The position numbers were made by a program, and so were the translations under genes. From Oculatella sp. LEGE 06141 (GTDB lineage: Bacteria; Cyanobacteriota; Cyanobacteriia; Elainellales; Elainellaceae), in contig NZ_JADEWO010000034.1 in assembly GCF_015207605.1 (NCBI RefSeq), positions 1 to 64,000 of the forward strand: a stretch of DNA of 64,000 bases. Direction: 5' to 3'. This document shows positions 10,201 to 18,936 of this stretch, piece after piece; the stretch's first letter is position 1, and each line of letters opens with the position of its first letter. The notes under the pieces were generated by a model, which saw only the letters and a list, made by a program, of their open reading frames with translations, had not been told where the DNA came from and searched no databases.

Positions 10201-10828
10201 CAATGCCATCAGGTTCTTGACCGTTAGACAGCACGTTGAGCAAGTCAGCCAGCAAATCCTTAGCGAACGGCGAATGATTGAGCGATCGCCATACAACCCG
10301 TTCAAACTGAGATTGAATCCGTTCTGCCAGCTTCAGCGCCAGAGCCGTTTTGCCCATTCCGCCCAACCCTAACAGCGCAATCAGGCGGCACTGATCGTCC
10401 ACAATCCAGCGCTTTAGTTGCTCAAGCTCTTCCTCCCGGCCATACAACGAGTCCACATCACCCGCTTCACCCCAGTCTCGCAGCACCTCAGGCGACGGTG
10501 CGATCGCGTCATTAGGGTTCGGTTCCGTCAGCGGCCATTCGAACTCAGGTCTCGCCCGATCAGACTGATAGCGAGCCATCAGGATCTGTTGCAGCTTTGC
10601 TAATTTTCCAGGCCCATTCCCAGCGATATCAAACTTTTTATAAACCTCACCTAACCTCTTGCGTACAGCGGTTGCATTAATTCCCAACAGTTTGGCAATT
10701 TCAGCCGTTGATATGCCATCCATCGCCAGCGACAAAACTTCTAGCTCCGGGTTAGAGACTCTGTGCTGAGCCGCTAACGCGTTTAGAGCGTCCTTGGGAA
10801 TCACAACGGTGCCCTCATCGTGATGCAA
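7238..10828 (-). CDS. HTH / NB-ARC / WD40-repeat STAND protein
   Basis: A 1196-residue STAND NTPase. Residues about 15-90 form a helix-turn-helix-like domain ([20 protein letters not shown], then a LuxR-like helix). The NB-ARC domain has Walker [13 protein letters not shown] near residue 155 and Walker B LLILDNTE near 228, followed by a winged-helix segment. From about residue 575 to 1165 there are 14 WD40 repeats of 42-44 residues with [16 protein letters not shown] and LWD signatures, enough for two seven-bladed propellers. A short unique tail follows. The repeats are near-identical, which indicates recent internal duplication. STAND proteins are switch-like sensors: the propellers would sense a ligand or protein and the N-terminal domain would signal. 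Related architectures act in development, cell death or phage defence; no specific role can be read here. Confidence 0.93.
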   Translation of the reverse strand: MHHDEGTVVIPKDALNALAAQHRVSNPELEVLSLAMDGISTAEIAKLLGINATAVRKRLGEVYKKFDIAGNGPGKLAKLQQILMARYQSDRARPEFEWPLTEPNPNDAIAPSPEVLRDWGEAGDVDSLYGREEELEQLKRWIVDDQCRLIALLGLGGMGKTALALKLAERIQSQFERVVWRSLNHSPFAKDLLADLLNVLSNGQEPDGIGDSISQLLNYLKKYRCLLILDNTETILRSDDLAGHYKAGYEDYEELLRRVGETPHRSCLIITSSEKPKEFVILESKKVRAFQVNGLKGLQGREIFKDKGRFSGSEDEWQDLIERYAGNPLALKIVAATIQELFGGSISEFLQQKTTVFGTIYSLLEQQFGRLSLLEKEMMYWLAINREPVSLSDLRQDLVPPVPQYRLLEALESLGRRSLIERDRTLLSLQPVVTEYVIDRFINRICEEIKTQKIVLFNSHAVIKAQAKDYLRERQIAFVLQPLTEKLIVDLGSEKASEVKLTQILLDLQHQAPLKPGYAAGNALNLLCQLHADISDRDFSSLAVWQAYLQDVDLHRVNFARADLSQSVFSESLGSILSVAFSPDGTRLATGDVDYKIRVWHVTEGGQQFTCDGHTDWVRAVQFSPNGHILASGSHDKTVRLWDVSTGQCLQTLEGHTSWVRSVVFSPDGRWLATCGADHTVRLWDVQTGRCLNVLAGHTKVVRSVCFDGSSQILASGSSDRTIKLWDIRTGHCIRTLHDHARGVRSVAFCPTDDRLLASGSSDRTVKLWDVATGTCLQTLKGHIGWVWSVVFSSDGQMLASGSEDQTVGLWDIRTGECLKVLSGHTGWVRSVAFSPDDQILASGSEDQTIKLWDVKTERLLKTFQGYGRGVRSVAFSWDGKTLASGGEDRTIRLWNVRTGQCLISLQKHTGRVWSVAFSPDGRTLASGSEDKTVRFWDIGTGQCLKTLKGHEDGVLSVAFSSDQEGRIFASGSSDGKVRLWDAATGQCLKTLAGHTDWVWSIAFSPDGKILASGSSDLTVRLWDVESGACRNVLKGHTHWIRSVAFSPDGKTLASSSVGRTVRLWNVETGESLKLLKGYSSGVRSVAFSPNGEILASGGNDHVVRLWDIASGKCLQVLEGHLSRVRSVAFSMDGQLLASGSNDERIRLWNLTTGEELNPLLIEKPYQGMNITGATGLTAAQKATLMKLGAFDASLP

Positions 10829-11461
10829 TAGCTAAACTGCTACTCACTTTTAGCACAATTTCACATATGTGACTGCTTTTCTAAAACTTGTTCTCTTCGT
10901 GTGAGAAGTCCGCTATGCGAGACAGGCCAAGCACGTTCCCTGAACCAACCCATCCAACCGAAGCAGGACAACGGAATCGTGTATTGCTAAACACCAGTGG
11001 CATACAGCTTATTTGGTAGCTGCAACGGCTCAACCAATTAGTAGGGCACCCAGAATCAGATGATTGACACGATCTCAAGTGAGAAGTTCAGCAGCTATGT
11101 GAGGACGGACTTGATCTACCTCACATTGTGAGGTAACGTAGAAACATCGTTTCCTCGATGGGGAATCTTAGCCAATAAAGGCAATTTGAGGAGTGGCTGA
11201 AATTCATCAATGCATCTGGAATACCGATGCCTTAACTGGTGAGGCTCAATTCACCTGCAACAGAGACGGAACTATATCCTGTTGCCGAGATTAGCAGACG
11301 GTTGATGAAGCTAGGAGCGATCGCACTCATCATTCTGCTATCAACTTTCAAGAAACGTTTCGTTCATGGTCACATCTCACTCAAGTGAGTCACTTATTTA
11401 TAGAAGCAACTGGTTGAAATTGTCTAACCCGCTAATTTGTAGAGCAACGGAGGTAATAGCA
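10829..11461. other. Intergenic region with TCACA/TGTGA inverted repeats
   Basis: 633 bases between the divergent STAND gene and the small operon. No gene is supported. It holds several palindromes with the same core: TCACATATGTGA (10861-10872), TCTCAAGTGAGA (11073-11084), a 9-1-9 inverted repeat TACCTCACA-T-TGTGAGGTA (11117-11135) and CTCACT-CA-AGTGAG (11378-11391). These may be operators for one or both flanking transcripts. Confidence 0.5.
11117..11135. promoter_or_regulatory. Perfect 19-bp inverted repeat, possible operator
   Basis: TACCTCACA and TGTGAGGTA are exact reverse complements around a single T. A dimeric regulator could bind it. The half-site TCACA/TGTGA recurs at 10861-10872, 33 bases before the STAND gene start. 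The orientation (TCACA first) is opposite to a CRP site, so CRP binding is not implied. Confidence 0.4.
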
Positions 11462-11698
11462 TTGAGTAATTTCTTTGTGCCATCAGAACCCGAAATGCTG
11501 CTTGATCCGGTTAAAGGAACGATTAGTCGCGAAATCACTTATGGTCATTGTGGACGGGTCAAGTACGCCGGAACGTATTGGAGCGCCAGACTGTATCAGC
11601 CTCCTCGCTCAGTGATTCTGCTTCCAGGTGCCCCCGTCACCATCGTTGCAGTTCAAGATGTTATCACCCTGCTTGTTATTCCATCTGGATTAGAGTAA
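11462..11698 (+). CDS. Small NfeD-like OB-fold protein
   Basis: A 78-residue protein that looks like a lone C-terminal NfeD domain: GTISREI, GRVKYAGTYWSARL, then LLPGAPVTIVAVQDVITLLVIP match the five-strand OB-fold pattern (glycine, G-x-W-x-A, G-x-x-V-x-V, L-x-V-x-P). NfeD domains usually accompany stomatin-like membrane proteins; none is next to this one. I chose the TTG at 11462 because GGAGG (11449-11453) lies eight bases upstream; the frame is open back to an ATG at 11366 with no ribosome site. A small membrane protein gene follows 95 bases later and may be co-transcribed. Function unknown. Confidence 0.6.
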   Translation: MSNFFVPSEPEMLLDPVKGTISREITYGHCGRVKYAGTYWSARLYQPPRSVILLPGAPVTIVAVQDVITLLVIPSGLE

Positions 11699-11793
11699 CC
11701 GCTGACAACGGTCAATTACAGCAAAACAACTATTGACCGTTCAAACACTAATCCAGCATCTATACCTGAACATTTAGGAGAGAGGAAATAGCC

Positions 11794-12024
11794 ATGAAAG
11801 CGAAGGATTATAGCCCGCTGCTCAAATGGGTTGGTAGACTGCTTCGATATTACCTGTTAGCCCTGTTCGGTTTTGCGATTGCCTGCATTTTAACGGCCAG
11901 TTTCGGAGCCACTCAGCTTGCCAATTTTTTGCTGGTAGTCGGGGGAGAATGGGTTTTGCGCTTAGCACTCTTCAACGGTTGCCTGGTTGGCGTTGCTGCA
12001 ATGGTTGAGTCCCTACGCCAGTAG
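11794..12024 (+). CDS. Small two-TM membrane protein, unknown function
   Basis: A 76-residue protein preceded by a strong ribosome site, GGAGAGAGG, nine bases before the ATG. After a short basic N-terminus, residues about 18-40 and 46-66 are hydrophobic, giving two predicted transmembrane helices, and the C-terminus (MVESLRQ) is polar. I do not recognise the family. It probably forms an operon with the NfeD-like gene upstream, and the sigF gene converges on it 30 bases away. Confidence 0.65.
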   Translation: MKAKDYSPLLKWVGRLLRYYLLALFGFAIACILTASFGATQLANFLLVVGGEWVLRLALFNGCLVGVAAMVESLRQ

Positions 12025-12054
12025 GAATGATGCGAGCCAAGCAGACTGTAATCC

Positions 12055-12840
12055 TTAAGGATCGGTTTGTAATGTTTGGGGTTGCAGAAAGGTCATCATC
12101 TGCTCTAGACCCCGCTGAATACGACGGGTTACCGTCATAGGGCTGACACCAATTTTTTCAGCAACTTCTTTACGGGATAGATCGCTAAAGAACACAAATT
12201 CGATCGCCGCCCGTGTTTTGTCTTCAAGTTGACCGAGCGCCCGCTGAAGCTGTTGACGATCTTCTTCAAGACGCTGAAGGGCTTGATAATGTGCATCTGG
12301 CAGCGTTTCACCCAGCGTAATCGGCGAATCAACCTGCTGACAAACCGTTGCATCCAGGCTTAACGGCAGGCGATTTTTAACCGCCATTTTAATTTCTCGC
12401 CATTCTTGAGAAGAGACACCCAGTTCATCAGCAATTTCGGTATCACTGGGCTGTCGTCCTAAGTCTCGGGCTAGCTCCATCCGTACGCGTTGCCCATCCT
12501 TTTGCAAGTCTTGCCAACGACGGGGTACTTTAACAGCACTACCGCGATCGCGCAAGAAGTGCAGCATCTCACCACGGATATAAGGGACGGCAAACGAACT
12601 GAATGCACATCCTTGACTGGGGTTAAAGCGTTCAATGGCGCGAATCAAACCCAGATAGCCAATTTGCTCTAGATCTTCGTAGGGTTCAGCACACTGATGG
12701 CTGACCCGATGAGCAATCTTACGGACAAGACCTGCATTCATTCGAACGAGCTGATTGCGAAGCGAAACGGAAGGATTTTGCTGATAAGCCATCAGCAATT
12801 CCATACTGCGAGAACGGAGAGAGGATTGGGAAGCCGTCAT
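12055..12840 (-). CDS. sigF: RNA polymerase group 3 sigma factor (SigF type)
   Basis: A 261-residue alternative sigma factor of the SigB/SigF/SigG class. It directs RNA polymerase to stress- or motility-related promoters; in Synechocystis SigF controls type IV pilus genes. Region 2 contains YEDLEQIGYLGLIRAIERFNP and AFSSFAVPYIRGEMLHFLRDR. Region 3 begins VKVPRRWQDL with ARDLGRQPSDTEIADELGVS, and region 4 ends RKEVAEKIGVSPMTVTRRIQRGLEQM, the -35-binding HTH. There is no region 1.1, as expected. ATG 12840 is chosen because AAGGTGG lies about eight bases upstream; a GTG at 12852 is also in frame. No anti-sigma factor gene is adjacent. Confidence 0.93.
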   Translation of the reverse strand: MTASQSSLRSRSMELLMAYQQNPSVSLRNQLVRMNAGLVRKIAHRVSHQCAEPYEDLEQIGYLGLIRAIERFNPSQGCAFSSFAVPYIRGEMLHFLRDRGSAVKVPRRWQDLQKDGQRVRMELARDLGRQPSDTEIADELGVSSQEWREIKMAVKNRLPLSLDATVCQQVDSPITLGETLPDAHYQALQRLEEDRQQLQRALGQLEDKTRAAIEFVFFSDLSRKEVAEKIGVSPMTVTRRIQRGLEQMMTFLQPQTLQTDP

Positions 12841-13105
12841 CTGAAGAACCACCTTGTATCAGATTTAGGCTTATTGTCGATTTCCGACCGAGTTTAAACC
12901 ATCGTTATTCCACGGGAATGGAAAAAGTTTCCCAGGGTGGTATCAGCAGAATCACTGACTTGACCGCAGTAGTTCATGGGTCGAGCCGGGTTCATTTTCA
13001 GGTTAAGAGTCAACAACATCCGGGCGATCGCCCTTATAAAATCGCCTAAGATCAAAGCAGAGACTTGATTCAAATCCAAACATTACTGTCTGTTAACAGA
13101 AGCTT

Positions 13106-13831
13106 ATGAGCAATACCAGCAATTTTCGAGATGCCATGCGTCGCGCCCAAACGCAACAGCTTATTGGGCCTAATGTTATTGCGAACGCCCTACCGTTTCT
13201 TGGCGGTGGTCTCGTCCTTACAGCGCTCGGTACCTACGGAGGATTAGGGGTAATCCAGAGTAATCCTGGATTGTTCATGCCCACCTTCTGGGTCGCAATG
13301 GTTGTAGAACTCGCTCTTTTCTTCGTCGCCCGTGGTGTGGCAGAGCGAGGAAATAACGGCGTTGCTTTGCCGCTGCTGGCCACCTATAGCTTACTTTCAG
13401 GCTACACACTGAGCGGGTTGGTGTATGTTGCTCTGGGGACTGGAGGCGTTGGCATTGCGGGCGTGGGAATTGCGGCCTTGGGCTGTGGAGTCACATTTAT
13501 TGCCGCTCGCCAAATCGGTTCCAACCTCTCCGACCAGGATGGATTAGCGCTAACGCAAACAGTTCGACTAGGGATTATTGCCCTATTTGTAGTGCTGATC
13601 GGCCAACTGCTCTTTTCGTTGTTTGGCGGTTATACCCCTAGCTGGTTAGAAATTGGCATTTCTGGAATCGGTGTTTTTCTCTTTGCAGGTGCTGCTGTGG
13701 TAGATTTTTACATTCTGCCCCGCACCTACAAGGATGAGCAATACTTGCCAGCCGCGCTGTCGATGTATTTGACCTACATCAACCTGTTCATCTTTATTCT
13801 GCGGCTGTTAATTGCTCTTAACCGCGACTAG
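13106..13831 (+). CDS. Bax inhibitor-1 / YccA-family membrane protein
   Basis: A 241-residue integral membrane protein of the BI-1 (UPF0005) family, with about seven hydrophobic helices and a short polar N-terminus (SNTSNFRDAMRRAQ). The conserved C-terminal half holds GAAVVDFYILPRTYKDEQYLPAALSMYLTYINLFIFILRLL, in which the two acidic residues correspond to the proposed pH-sensing Asp pair of BI-1 calcium-leak channels. Bacterial members are linked to ion leak and membrane protease control; the exact role here is unknown. A terminator follows. Confidence 0.85.
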   Translation: MSNTSNFRDAMRRAQTQQLIGPNVIANALPFLGGGLVLTALGTYGGLGVIQSNPGLFMPTFWVAMVVELALFFVARGVAERGNNGVALPLLATYSLLSGYTLSGLVYVALGTGGVGIAGVGIAALGCGVTFIAARQIGSNLSDQDGLALTQTVRLGIIALFVVLIGQLLFSLFGGYTPSWLEIGISGIGVFLFAGAAVVDFYILPRTYKDEQYLPAALSMYLTYINLFIFILRLLIALNRD

Positions 13832-13905
13832 ACCTGGTTCATGATCCGTTGGGTTTGCAACAACTTGTTCGCTTAAAACGTTTGTAAAGAACTCAAAGTT
13901 TGCTT

Positions 13906-13943
13906 GACAGCGGCTTTTCCACTGAAGAGCCGTTGTTTTTTGT
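13906..13943 (+). terminator. Rho-independent terminator after the BI-1 gene
   Basis: A stem formed by ACAGCGGCTTTTC and GAAGAGCCGTTGT (some G-T pairs) with a CACT loop is followed by a T-rich tract. It lies about 75 bases after the stop codon of the BI-1 gene. Confidence 0.75.
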
Positions 13944-14165
13944 GGGTGTTTTTCCGGATTCAGCTCTAGATTTATCTTTGCAATCATGCGCTTTCGAGGC
14001 AGTTTGTTTAGCGCAGTATTACGGATGCCGCATCACGAGATTGCCTGCCAATTCATTTCAAGCATCCTAATCAGATCATCTAGCGGCAGAAGCCCTGACT
14101 CTACAGGTTGTGGTGTAGTGTGAAAAAGTAGTATGCGTTTTCTTTTGATATTTGTTTAACGAGCT

Positions 14166-14699
14166 ATGGACGAAAGCACGCTTCCAGTAGTTTACCTCGG
14201 CATCCTAGTAGCGTTGCTGCTTGGCGCAAGCGTTGTGTTGGTGCGGCAAATTATCAAAACACGACGGCTTGAAAACACCCTCTCCCGCTTGCAAAGCAAG
14301 CTGACCCGAGAGAAGGGAACCGCACAGGAATATTATGAGCTTGGCGGAATTTTGCTCGACAAAAAGCTGTATACGCAAGCGATCGCCCAGTTTCAAAAAG
14401 CCCTGAAGTCCAAAGACCTAAAGGGAGCCGAAAATATTGCCATTATTTACAATGCCCTGGGCTTTTCTTACGCCGCGCAAGAGCAGTATGACCTGGCGAT
14501 CCGGCAATACAAAGAAGCCCTGGAGCAAACCCCTGGTTATGTAACCGCTCTCAACAATCTAGCGTTTGCCTATGAGAAAAAGCAGTTAGTGGCTCAAGCC
14601 CTTGAGACCTATGAAGAAGCACTGAAACATGAGCCGAAGAACTCAACCGCTAAACGACGGTCGGACTCGTTGCGGAAACGGTTTGCTCCTTCTGCTTGA
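14166..14699 (+). CDS. Membrane-anchored TPR protein
   Basis: A 177-residue protein with one N-terminal transmembrane helix (about residues 6-27), a short basic/coiled segment, and three tetratricopeptide repeats from about residue 55 to 165 (YYELGGILLDKKLYTQAIAQFQKAL; AIIYNALGFSYAAQEQYDLAIRQYKEAL; VTALNNLAFAYEKKQLVAQALETYEEAL). It is probably exposed to the cytoplasm as a scaffold. Similar single-span TPR proteins are widespread in cyanobacteria, some assisting photosystem assembly, but no partner can be named. A strong terminator follows, so it is likely monocistronic. Confidence 0.85.
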   Translation: MDESTLPVVYLGILVALLLGASVVLVRQIIKTRRLENTLSRLQSKLTREKGTAQEYYELGGILLDKKLYTQAIAQFQKALKSKDLKGAENIAIIYNALGFSYAAQEQYDLAIRQYKEALEQTPGYVTALNNLAFAYEKKQLVAQALETYEEALKHEPKNSTAKRRSDSLRKRFAPSA

Positions 14700-14743
14700 A
14701 TAGCTTCAAGGATGGGGCAGGATAGTTTGATCAATTGAAACGA

Positions 14744-14775
14744 GGGGCGCATTAGCTGCGCCCCTTGGCCTTTTA
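14744..14775 (+). terminator. Rho-independent terminator after the TPR gene
   Basis: The stem GGGGCGCA (14744-14751) pairs with TGCGCCCC (14757-14764) around a five-base loop, followed by TTGGCCTTTT. It sits between the convergent TPR and pcyA genes. Confidence 0.8.
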
Positions 14776-14782
14776 ATACCGC

Positions 14783-15517
14783 CTAATCAGGCCGATCAAA
14801 CAACACAGTTGTCATATATCGCTCTGCCCATTCTTGCCCAAAGGCTTTCTCCAGAACGCGACGAGTCTTGTCATTCTGCTGTTGCTTGGCGCAATAATGC
14901 GCCTGCCCTGCCGACATTTCCGCCTGATGCTCGGGTGTGGGAGATGTGGCGATCGCCTGCTGGCAATGCACTTCTAGAAAGGCTTTCACTCGCGCTAGAA
15001 ACTGGTCTTCTTCGTCTGGGGTGCCGGGTCGCCCAAACACACAAAACGTTGAAAAAATATTGCCCCAGTCGGGTAAATCGCGAGACTGAGCAAATTGAAA
15101 CGCAGGTAATGCTTCCAGGTCAGATTGGTAACCCGTGGGAAGAGTGCGATCGTGGCTGATGGGCGACAAATCGGCGATCGCCATGCTGATCTGTCCACGT
15201 CCACCCACCAGATCGGTTCCAAACATAGGCAAGACATATTCTGCACGAGGAAACATCACGCAATGGAGAATGTCCAGGACATTGCCGACCTTTGCCAGTT
15301 CCATATGCAGCTTGCGAAATTGCGGAGTTTGATAACAGCGATTTTCAATGATCAGCTTTTCGCCCTCTAATCGTCCTTCGACGTACCCCAAATCCTCTGG
15401 CAGGTGATAGGGAGATAAATCGAGATGCTGTTGCCAGACCGACTCAATGCAATCGGCCAAGCGATGAATTAACGGGTGTTGCTGAGAACGAATTGAAGTG
15501 GTTGCAGAAGACACCAT
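14783..15517 (-). CDS. pcyA: Phycocyanobilin:ferredoxin oxidoreductase
   Basis: A 244-residue ferredoxin-dependent bilin reductase that converts biliverdin IXalpha to phycocyanobilin in two two-electron steps, making the chromophore of phycocyanin and of phytochromes. The catalytic residues known from Synechocystis PcyA (Glu76, His88, Asp105) appear here as Glu73, His85 and Asp102, all shifted by exactly three. The surrounding segments [20 protein letters not shown] and [21 protein letters not shown] are hallmark sequences, and the C-terminal [22 protein letters not shown] is also typical. The length is normal. The gene is monocistronic, converging on the TPR gene. Three 9-bp direct repeats lie just before the start codon. 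Confidence 0.97.
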   Translation of the reverse strand: MVSSATTSIRSQQHPLIHRLADCIESVWQQHLDLSPYHLPEDLGYVEGRLEGEKLIIENRCYQTPQFRKLHMELAKVGNVLDILHCVMFPRAEYVLPMFGTDLVGGRGQISMAIADLSPISHDRTLPTGYQSDLEALPAFQFAQSRDLPDWGNIFSTFCVFGRPGTPDEEDQFLARVKAFLEVHCQQAIATSPTPEHQAEMSAGQAHYCAKQQQNDKTRRVLEKAFGQEWAERYMTTVLFDRPD

Positions 15518-15525
15518 CGTTTGAT

Positions 15526-15552
15526 TGGGTTGAATGGGTTAAACGGGTTAAA
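15526..15552 (-). repeat. Three 9-bp direct repeats in the pcyA leader
   Basis: On the plus strand TGGGTTGAA, TGGGTTAAA and CGGGTTAAA are in perfect tandem. They end nine bases before the pcyA start codon on the opposite strand. They could bind a regulator or influence translation, or be simple slippage repeats. Confidence 0.6.
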
Positions 15553-15829
15553 ACCTGAAATATTGAACTCTAACCGCTTGGTAGGTGCAGAGCCGTTTAG
15601 GTTAAGAATACCGCAGGTTAGGGGGGCACAACTGCTAAAACAACGCTTCAGTAAAGCCTCTTGGTCATGGGAAGCGTGTGACACCACAGGTATGTTTTAA
15701 GGAATGGGACTCAACCGCTTGATTTGTTAAAAGTACGGATTTTCGGTTGGTAGACCAGTAGATTGAACAGGTGCGTCTGCATCGGGTGATTGGCTTCATT
15801 GCTGAGCCTGCAATTCATCAGGAGAGCCT

Positions 15830-17155
15830 ATGGCAGGTAAAACCACTGACGCAAGATCTGACCAGGCCAGTCAGTCCTCAAATGGGTTGCTGCAAGGACG
15901 CTACGAGGTTCAGCAGCAGCTCGGCAAAACGGCAGGACGACGCACTCTATTGGCGATCGATCGCCACACACAACAGCCTGTTGTGATTAAACTACTGACC
16001 TTTGATTCTGACGTTGTTTGGGACGACCTGAAGCTGTTTCAGCGGGAGGCAGAAACCCTAAAAGCACTATCCCATAACGCTATTCCGCGCTATCTTGATT
16101 TTTTTGAACGGGATGCCACAGACGATCGCCAGTTTGCTCTGGTGCAAAGCTATGCCAACGGGCGATCGCTGGACGCTTACCGCCAGATGGGGCGAACCTT
16201 TAGCGAAGCAGAAGCAAAACAGTTAGCCGCAGCGCTGCTCAACGTTTTGATTTATCTACATGGACGGCAGCCGCCCGTGGTTCATCGAGACATCAAGCCG
16301 AGCAATGTGCTGTTGGGCGATCGCACGGGTCATAGCATTGGCACCGTTTATCTGGTGGATTTCGGCTCGGTTCAAACGCTGGCTTCCAGAGCAGGCAGCA
16401 CAATTACTATTGTTGGCACCTATGGGTATATGCCACCAGAGCAGTTTGGCGGCTATGCCACCCCAAAGTCCGATCTTTACAGCTTAGGTGCAACCCTAAT
16501 TGCGCTGTTGACTGGCCACCATCCGGCTGATTTACCCCAAAAGGAGTTGCACATTCAGTTTGAACAGGCAGTAAATCTGAGTGCTGCCTTTACCGCATGG
16601 CTCAAGTGGCTCACCGCGCCCAATCCAGACGATCGCCCCAGCTCAGCAGAAGAGGCTCTAACCGGATTGAAGCAGCGATCGCTAGCCCAACCCTCTGCAT
16701 CGGGCAATCGAGTGGTTATATCACTGCCCTATCTGTTGTGGAACACCGTCTGGCGCAGCACCAGCATGGGGCTTATCACAGGTGGCACCTTTGGCGGAAT
16801 TTTTGGCACTTCTGTGGTTCCCTTAATTGGCACGATCGCCGGAAGCGTTGCGGGTGCAGCAGCGGGTTTGTTACTGGGTTTCATCAACGGGATCATCATT
16901 GGAGTCGTGACTGATGCGTTTTACACACCGCTGGTTTATCCGCACCGCTATCGCCAAACCGTTCGTCTCATCAGCACTCTGTTTGGGATCGGCAGCATTT
17001 TTCTGCTGAGGGAGGTTTTGATGTTGCCGCCCGAACGCTGGTTCTCGCCAGCAAATTTAACGCTATTGGCGATCGCCCTCATTACAGGTTTATCGGGCGG
17101 GTTGACCAGTCAACATATTGCCAACTGGTATGAGCGAACTACGCGGAAACGTTAG
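15830..17155 (+). CDS. Membrane-anchored Ser/Thr protein kinase
   Basis: A 441-residue eukaryotic-type kinase. The domain covers about residues 23-280: VVIKLL supplies the ATP Lys, VVHRDIKPSNVLL the catalytic loop, VDFGSV the DFG motif, and GTYGYMPPEQF the P+1 region. The glycine-rich loop is unusual (LGKTAGRRTLLA in place of L-G-x-G-x-x-G). The C-terminal 150 residues hold a glycine-zipper hydrophobic region (GGTFGGIFGTSVVPLIG) and two further membrane segments, so the kinase faces the cytoplasm from the membrane. GGAGAG lies nine bases before the ATG. A paralogue follows after 14 bases, evidently an operon and a tandem duplication. Substrate unknown. Confidence 0.92.
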   Translation: MAGKTTDARSDQASQSSNGLLQGRYEVQQQLGKTAGRRTLLAIDRHTQQPVVIKLLTFDSDVVWDDLKLFQREAETLKALSHNAIPRYLDFFERDATDDRQFALVQSYANGRSLDAYRQMGRTFSEAEAKQLAAALLNVLIYLHGRQPPVVHRDIKPSNVLLGDRTGHSIGTVYLVDFGSVQTLASRAGSTITIVGTYGYMPPEQFGGYATPKSDLYSLGATLIALLTGHHPADLPQKELHIQFEQAVNLSAAFTAWLKWLTAPNPDDRPSSAEEALTGLKQRSLAQPSASGNRVVISLPYLLWNTVWRSTSMGLITGGTFGGIFGTSVVPLIGTIAGSVAGAAAGLLLGFINGIIIGVVTDAFYTPLVYPHRYRQTVRLISTLFGIGSIFLLREVLMLPPERWFSPANLTLLAIALITGLSGGLTSQHIANWYERTTRKR

Positions 17156-17169
17156 CTAAAGGCACCCCT

Positions 17170-18723
17170 ATGACCCATTGGGATTCTTCTGATCTTGGCC
17201 TACCCCAGGCAGATGACTTTACCCCAAATCAGTTAGGCGATCGCTATCAGACGATCCAGATGCTCGGCAAGAAGCCAGGGCGACGAACTCTGTTAGCCTG
17301 CGATCGCCGCACTCAAAAACCTGTGGTCATTAAATTGCTCTCGCTTGGCAACGACTTCGAGTGGGCCGATCTGAAGCTGTTTGAGCGGGAAGCCGAAACG
17401 CTGAAAATGCTTTCACATCCAGCCATACCGCAGTATTTAGACTATTTAGAGCTGGATAACCCCAGGCGCAAAGCGTTTGCGCTGGTTCAAAGTTATGCAG
17501 AAGGGCGATCGCTCGAAGCCTACTTAACAGCAGGCCGAACCTTCAGTGAAGCAGAGGTGAAGCAGCTCGCCAAAGCCGTGCTGGAGATCTTGCTGTATTT
17601 GCACAGCCGCACTCCTGCGGTAATTCACCGCGATATTAAACCCAGCAATGTGCTGTTGGGCGATCGCACTGGCAATGGCATTGGCACCATTTACCTGGTC
17701 GATTTTGGGGCAGTTCAGCATTTGCTAGGCCAGGAGGGAGGCACAATTACGGTAGTGGGCACCTATGGATACATGCCACCCGAACAATTTGGCGGACGAG
17801 CCGTGCCTGCTTCTGATTTATATAGCCTTGGAGCAACGTTGATTTACCTGGTCACCGGAATGCATCCGGCAGAGCTGCCCCAAACAAACTTTCGCATTCA
17901 GTTTGAGCGATTTGCCCGCCTTAGCCCGGACTTCACCGCTTGGTTGCAGTGGATGGTTGAACCCAGCCTGGACAAACGGGCGCGATCGGCTCAAGAGGCA
18001 TTACAAATGCTCGACCATCCCCAACGGCAACGGCAACGGTTTGCCCAACTAAACCAGCCAGTTGATAGTCAGGTCAGGTTCACTAAAACAGACGAGGCAT
18101 TAGACATTTGCCTGCCATCGCAAGGGCTAAGATTTGACTTCACGGCATTGCTCTCCTTTTTCATTCCCATCGTTGGCTATCTCTTCTTTTGGATGGTCAA
18201 CTCGGCAACGGCCAGCCAATCTAATCCAGTCCTCCTATTCACTCGATTTACCCAAGGATTCACACCTAATTTTGAATTCAACCTTGTTTTAGCCATCAGC
18301 CAGGTGCTGTTTGCAGGGATATTGAGCGTTGCAGTAGCAGGGGTACTTCTCAACATTCTGTTTGCCTTGTTTGGGCAAATTCGGCTCCGCATCAATCAAC
18401 AGCACATTACTCTCGATTTTGAGCTATTTGGGCTGCGGCATCGCCGCTATACAGGACTGCGGTCTAACCTTTGTCAGCTAGAGTTAATCAATCGCTTTCA
18501 TTGGCGAGGGTTGAACACCGACGTGCAAGACAAGCCTGGGCAGTGGCAGGCGATCGCCCTGGTGCTACATGGCCGAAAACGGCGTTGCAAGCTTGATATC
18601 AGCATTCTTGACCCATCGGATGTGTACTGGCTGGCTCAAGAGCTAAGCCACTGGCTGCATGTTCCTATCGCTGATGAACCTGAATGGTTACGGGCGATCG
18701 CCCTTCAGGAGCCTCGTCGATGA
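17170..18723 (+). CDS. Membrane-anchored Ser/Thr protein kinase (tandem paralogue)
   Basis: A 517-residue kinase closely related to its upstream neighbour in the catalytic domain (about residues 25-280: VVIKLL, VIHRDIKPSNVLLGDRTG, VDFGAV, GTYGYMPPEQFGG) with the same glycine-poor nucleotide loop (LGKKPGRRTLLA). The C-terminal part differs: two transmembrane segments at about residues 325-350 and 370-400 are followed by a roughly 110-residue soluble region resembling a PH-like or DUF-type membrane-protein tail. The shared catalytic core and divergent tails suggest duplication followed by specialisation of the sensor or localisation part. The start is only 14 bases from the previous stop, so translation may be coupled. 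Confidence 0.92.
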   Translation: MTHWDSSDLGLPQADDFTPNQLGDRYQTIQMLGKKPGRRTLLACDRRTQKPVVIKLLSLGNDFEWADLKLFEREAETLKMLSHPAIPQYLDYLELDNPRRKAFALVQSYAEGRSLEAYLTAGRTFSEAEVKQLAKAVLEILLYLHSRTPAVIHRDIKPSNVLLGDRTGNGIGTIYLVDFGAVQHLLGQEGGTITVVGTYGYMPPEQFGGRAVPASDLYSLGATLIYLVTGMHPAELPQTNFRIQFERFARLSPDFTAWLQWMVEPSLDKRARSAQEALQMLDHPQRQRQRFAQLNQPVDSQVRFTKTDEALDICLPSQGLRFDFTALLSFFIPIVGYLFFWMVNSATASQSNPVLLFTRFTQGFTPNFEFNLVLAISQVLFAGILSVAVAGVLLNILFALFGQIRLRINQQHITLDFELFGLRHRRYTGLRSNLCQLELINRFHWRGLNTDVQDKPGQWQAIALVLHGRKRRCKLDISILDPSDVYWLAQELSHWLHVPIADEPEWLRAIALQEPRR

Positions 18724-18936
18724 TATTGAAGCTTGGTGGCCACTGGTGTACCATCGCAAACAACTAGAAACACTGGATAATGAACGTGACTCCAGAACGG
18801 GTGAGTCATCCACATAAGGAGTGCCCGGTCACGATGTGCTTCTAGGCAACGTCTATGGGTTACACCTACCCGGTACCCCATCAACCCGTTGGATTACGCA
18901 CGTTCCATTACTGACATTGCATCAACACGCCTTGTT

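Noticed and set aside
10881-11078. A 65-codon open frame on the minus strand
   Set aside because: No ribosome site and no recognisable sequence; it lies in the palindrome-rich intergenic region.
11355-11400. A CGTTC-containing stretch reminiscent of a glutamine riboswitch
   Set aside because: The downstream GGACGGAAGTAGG-type part of the glnA motif is absent and no nitrogen gene follows.
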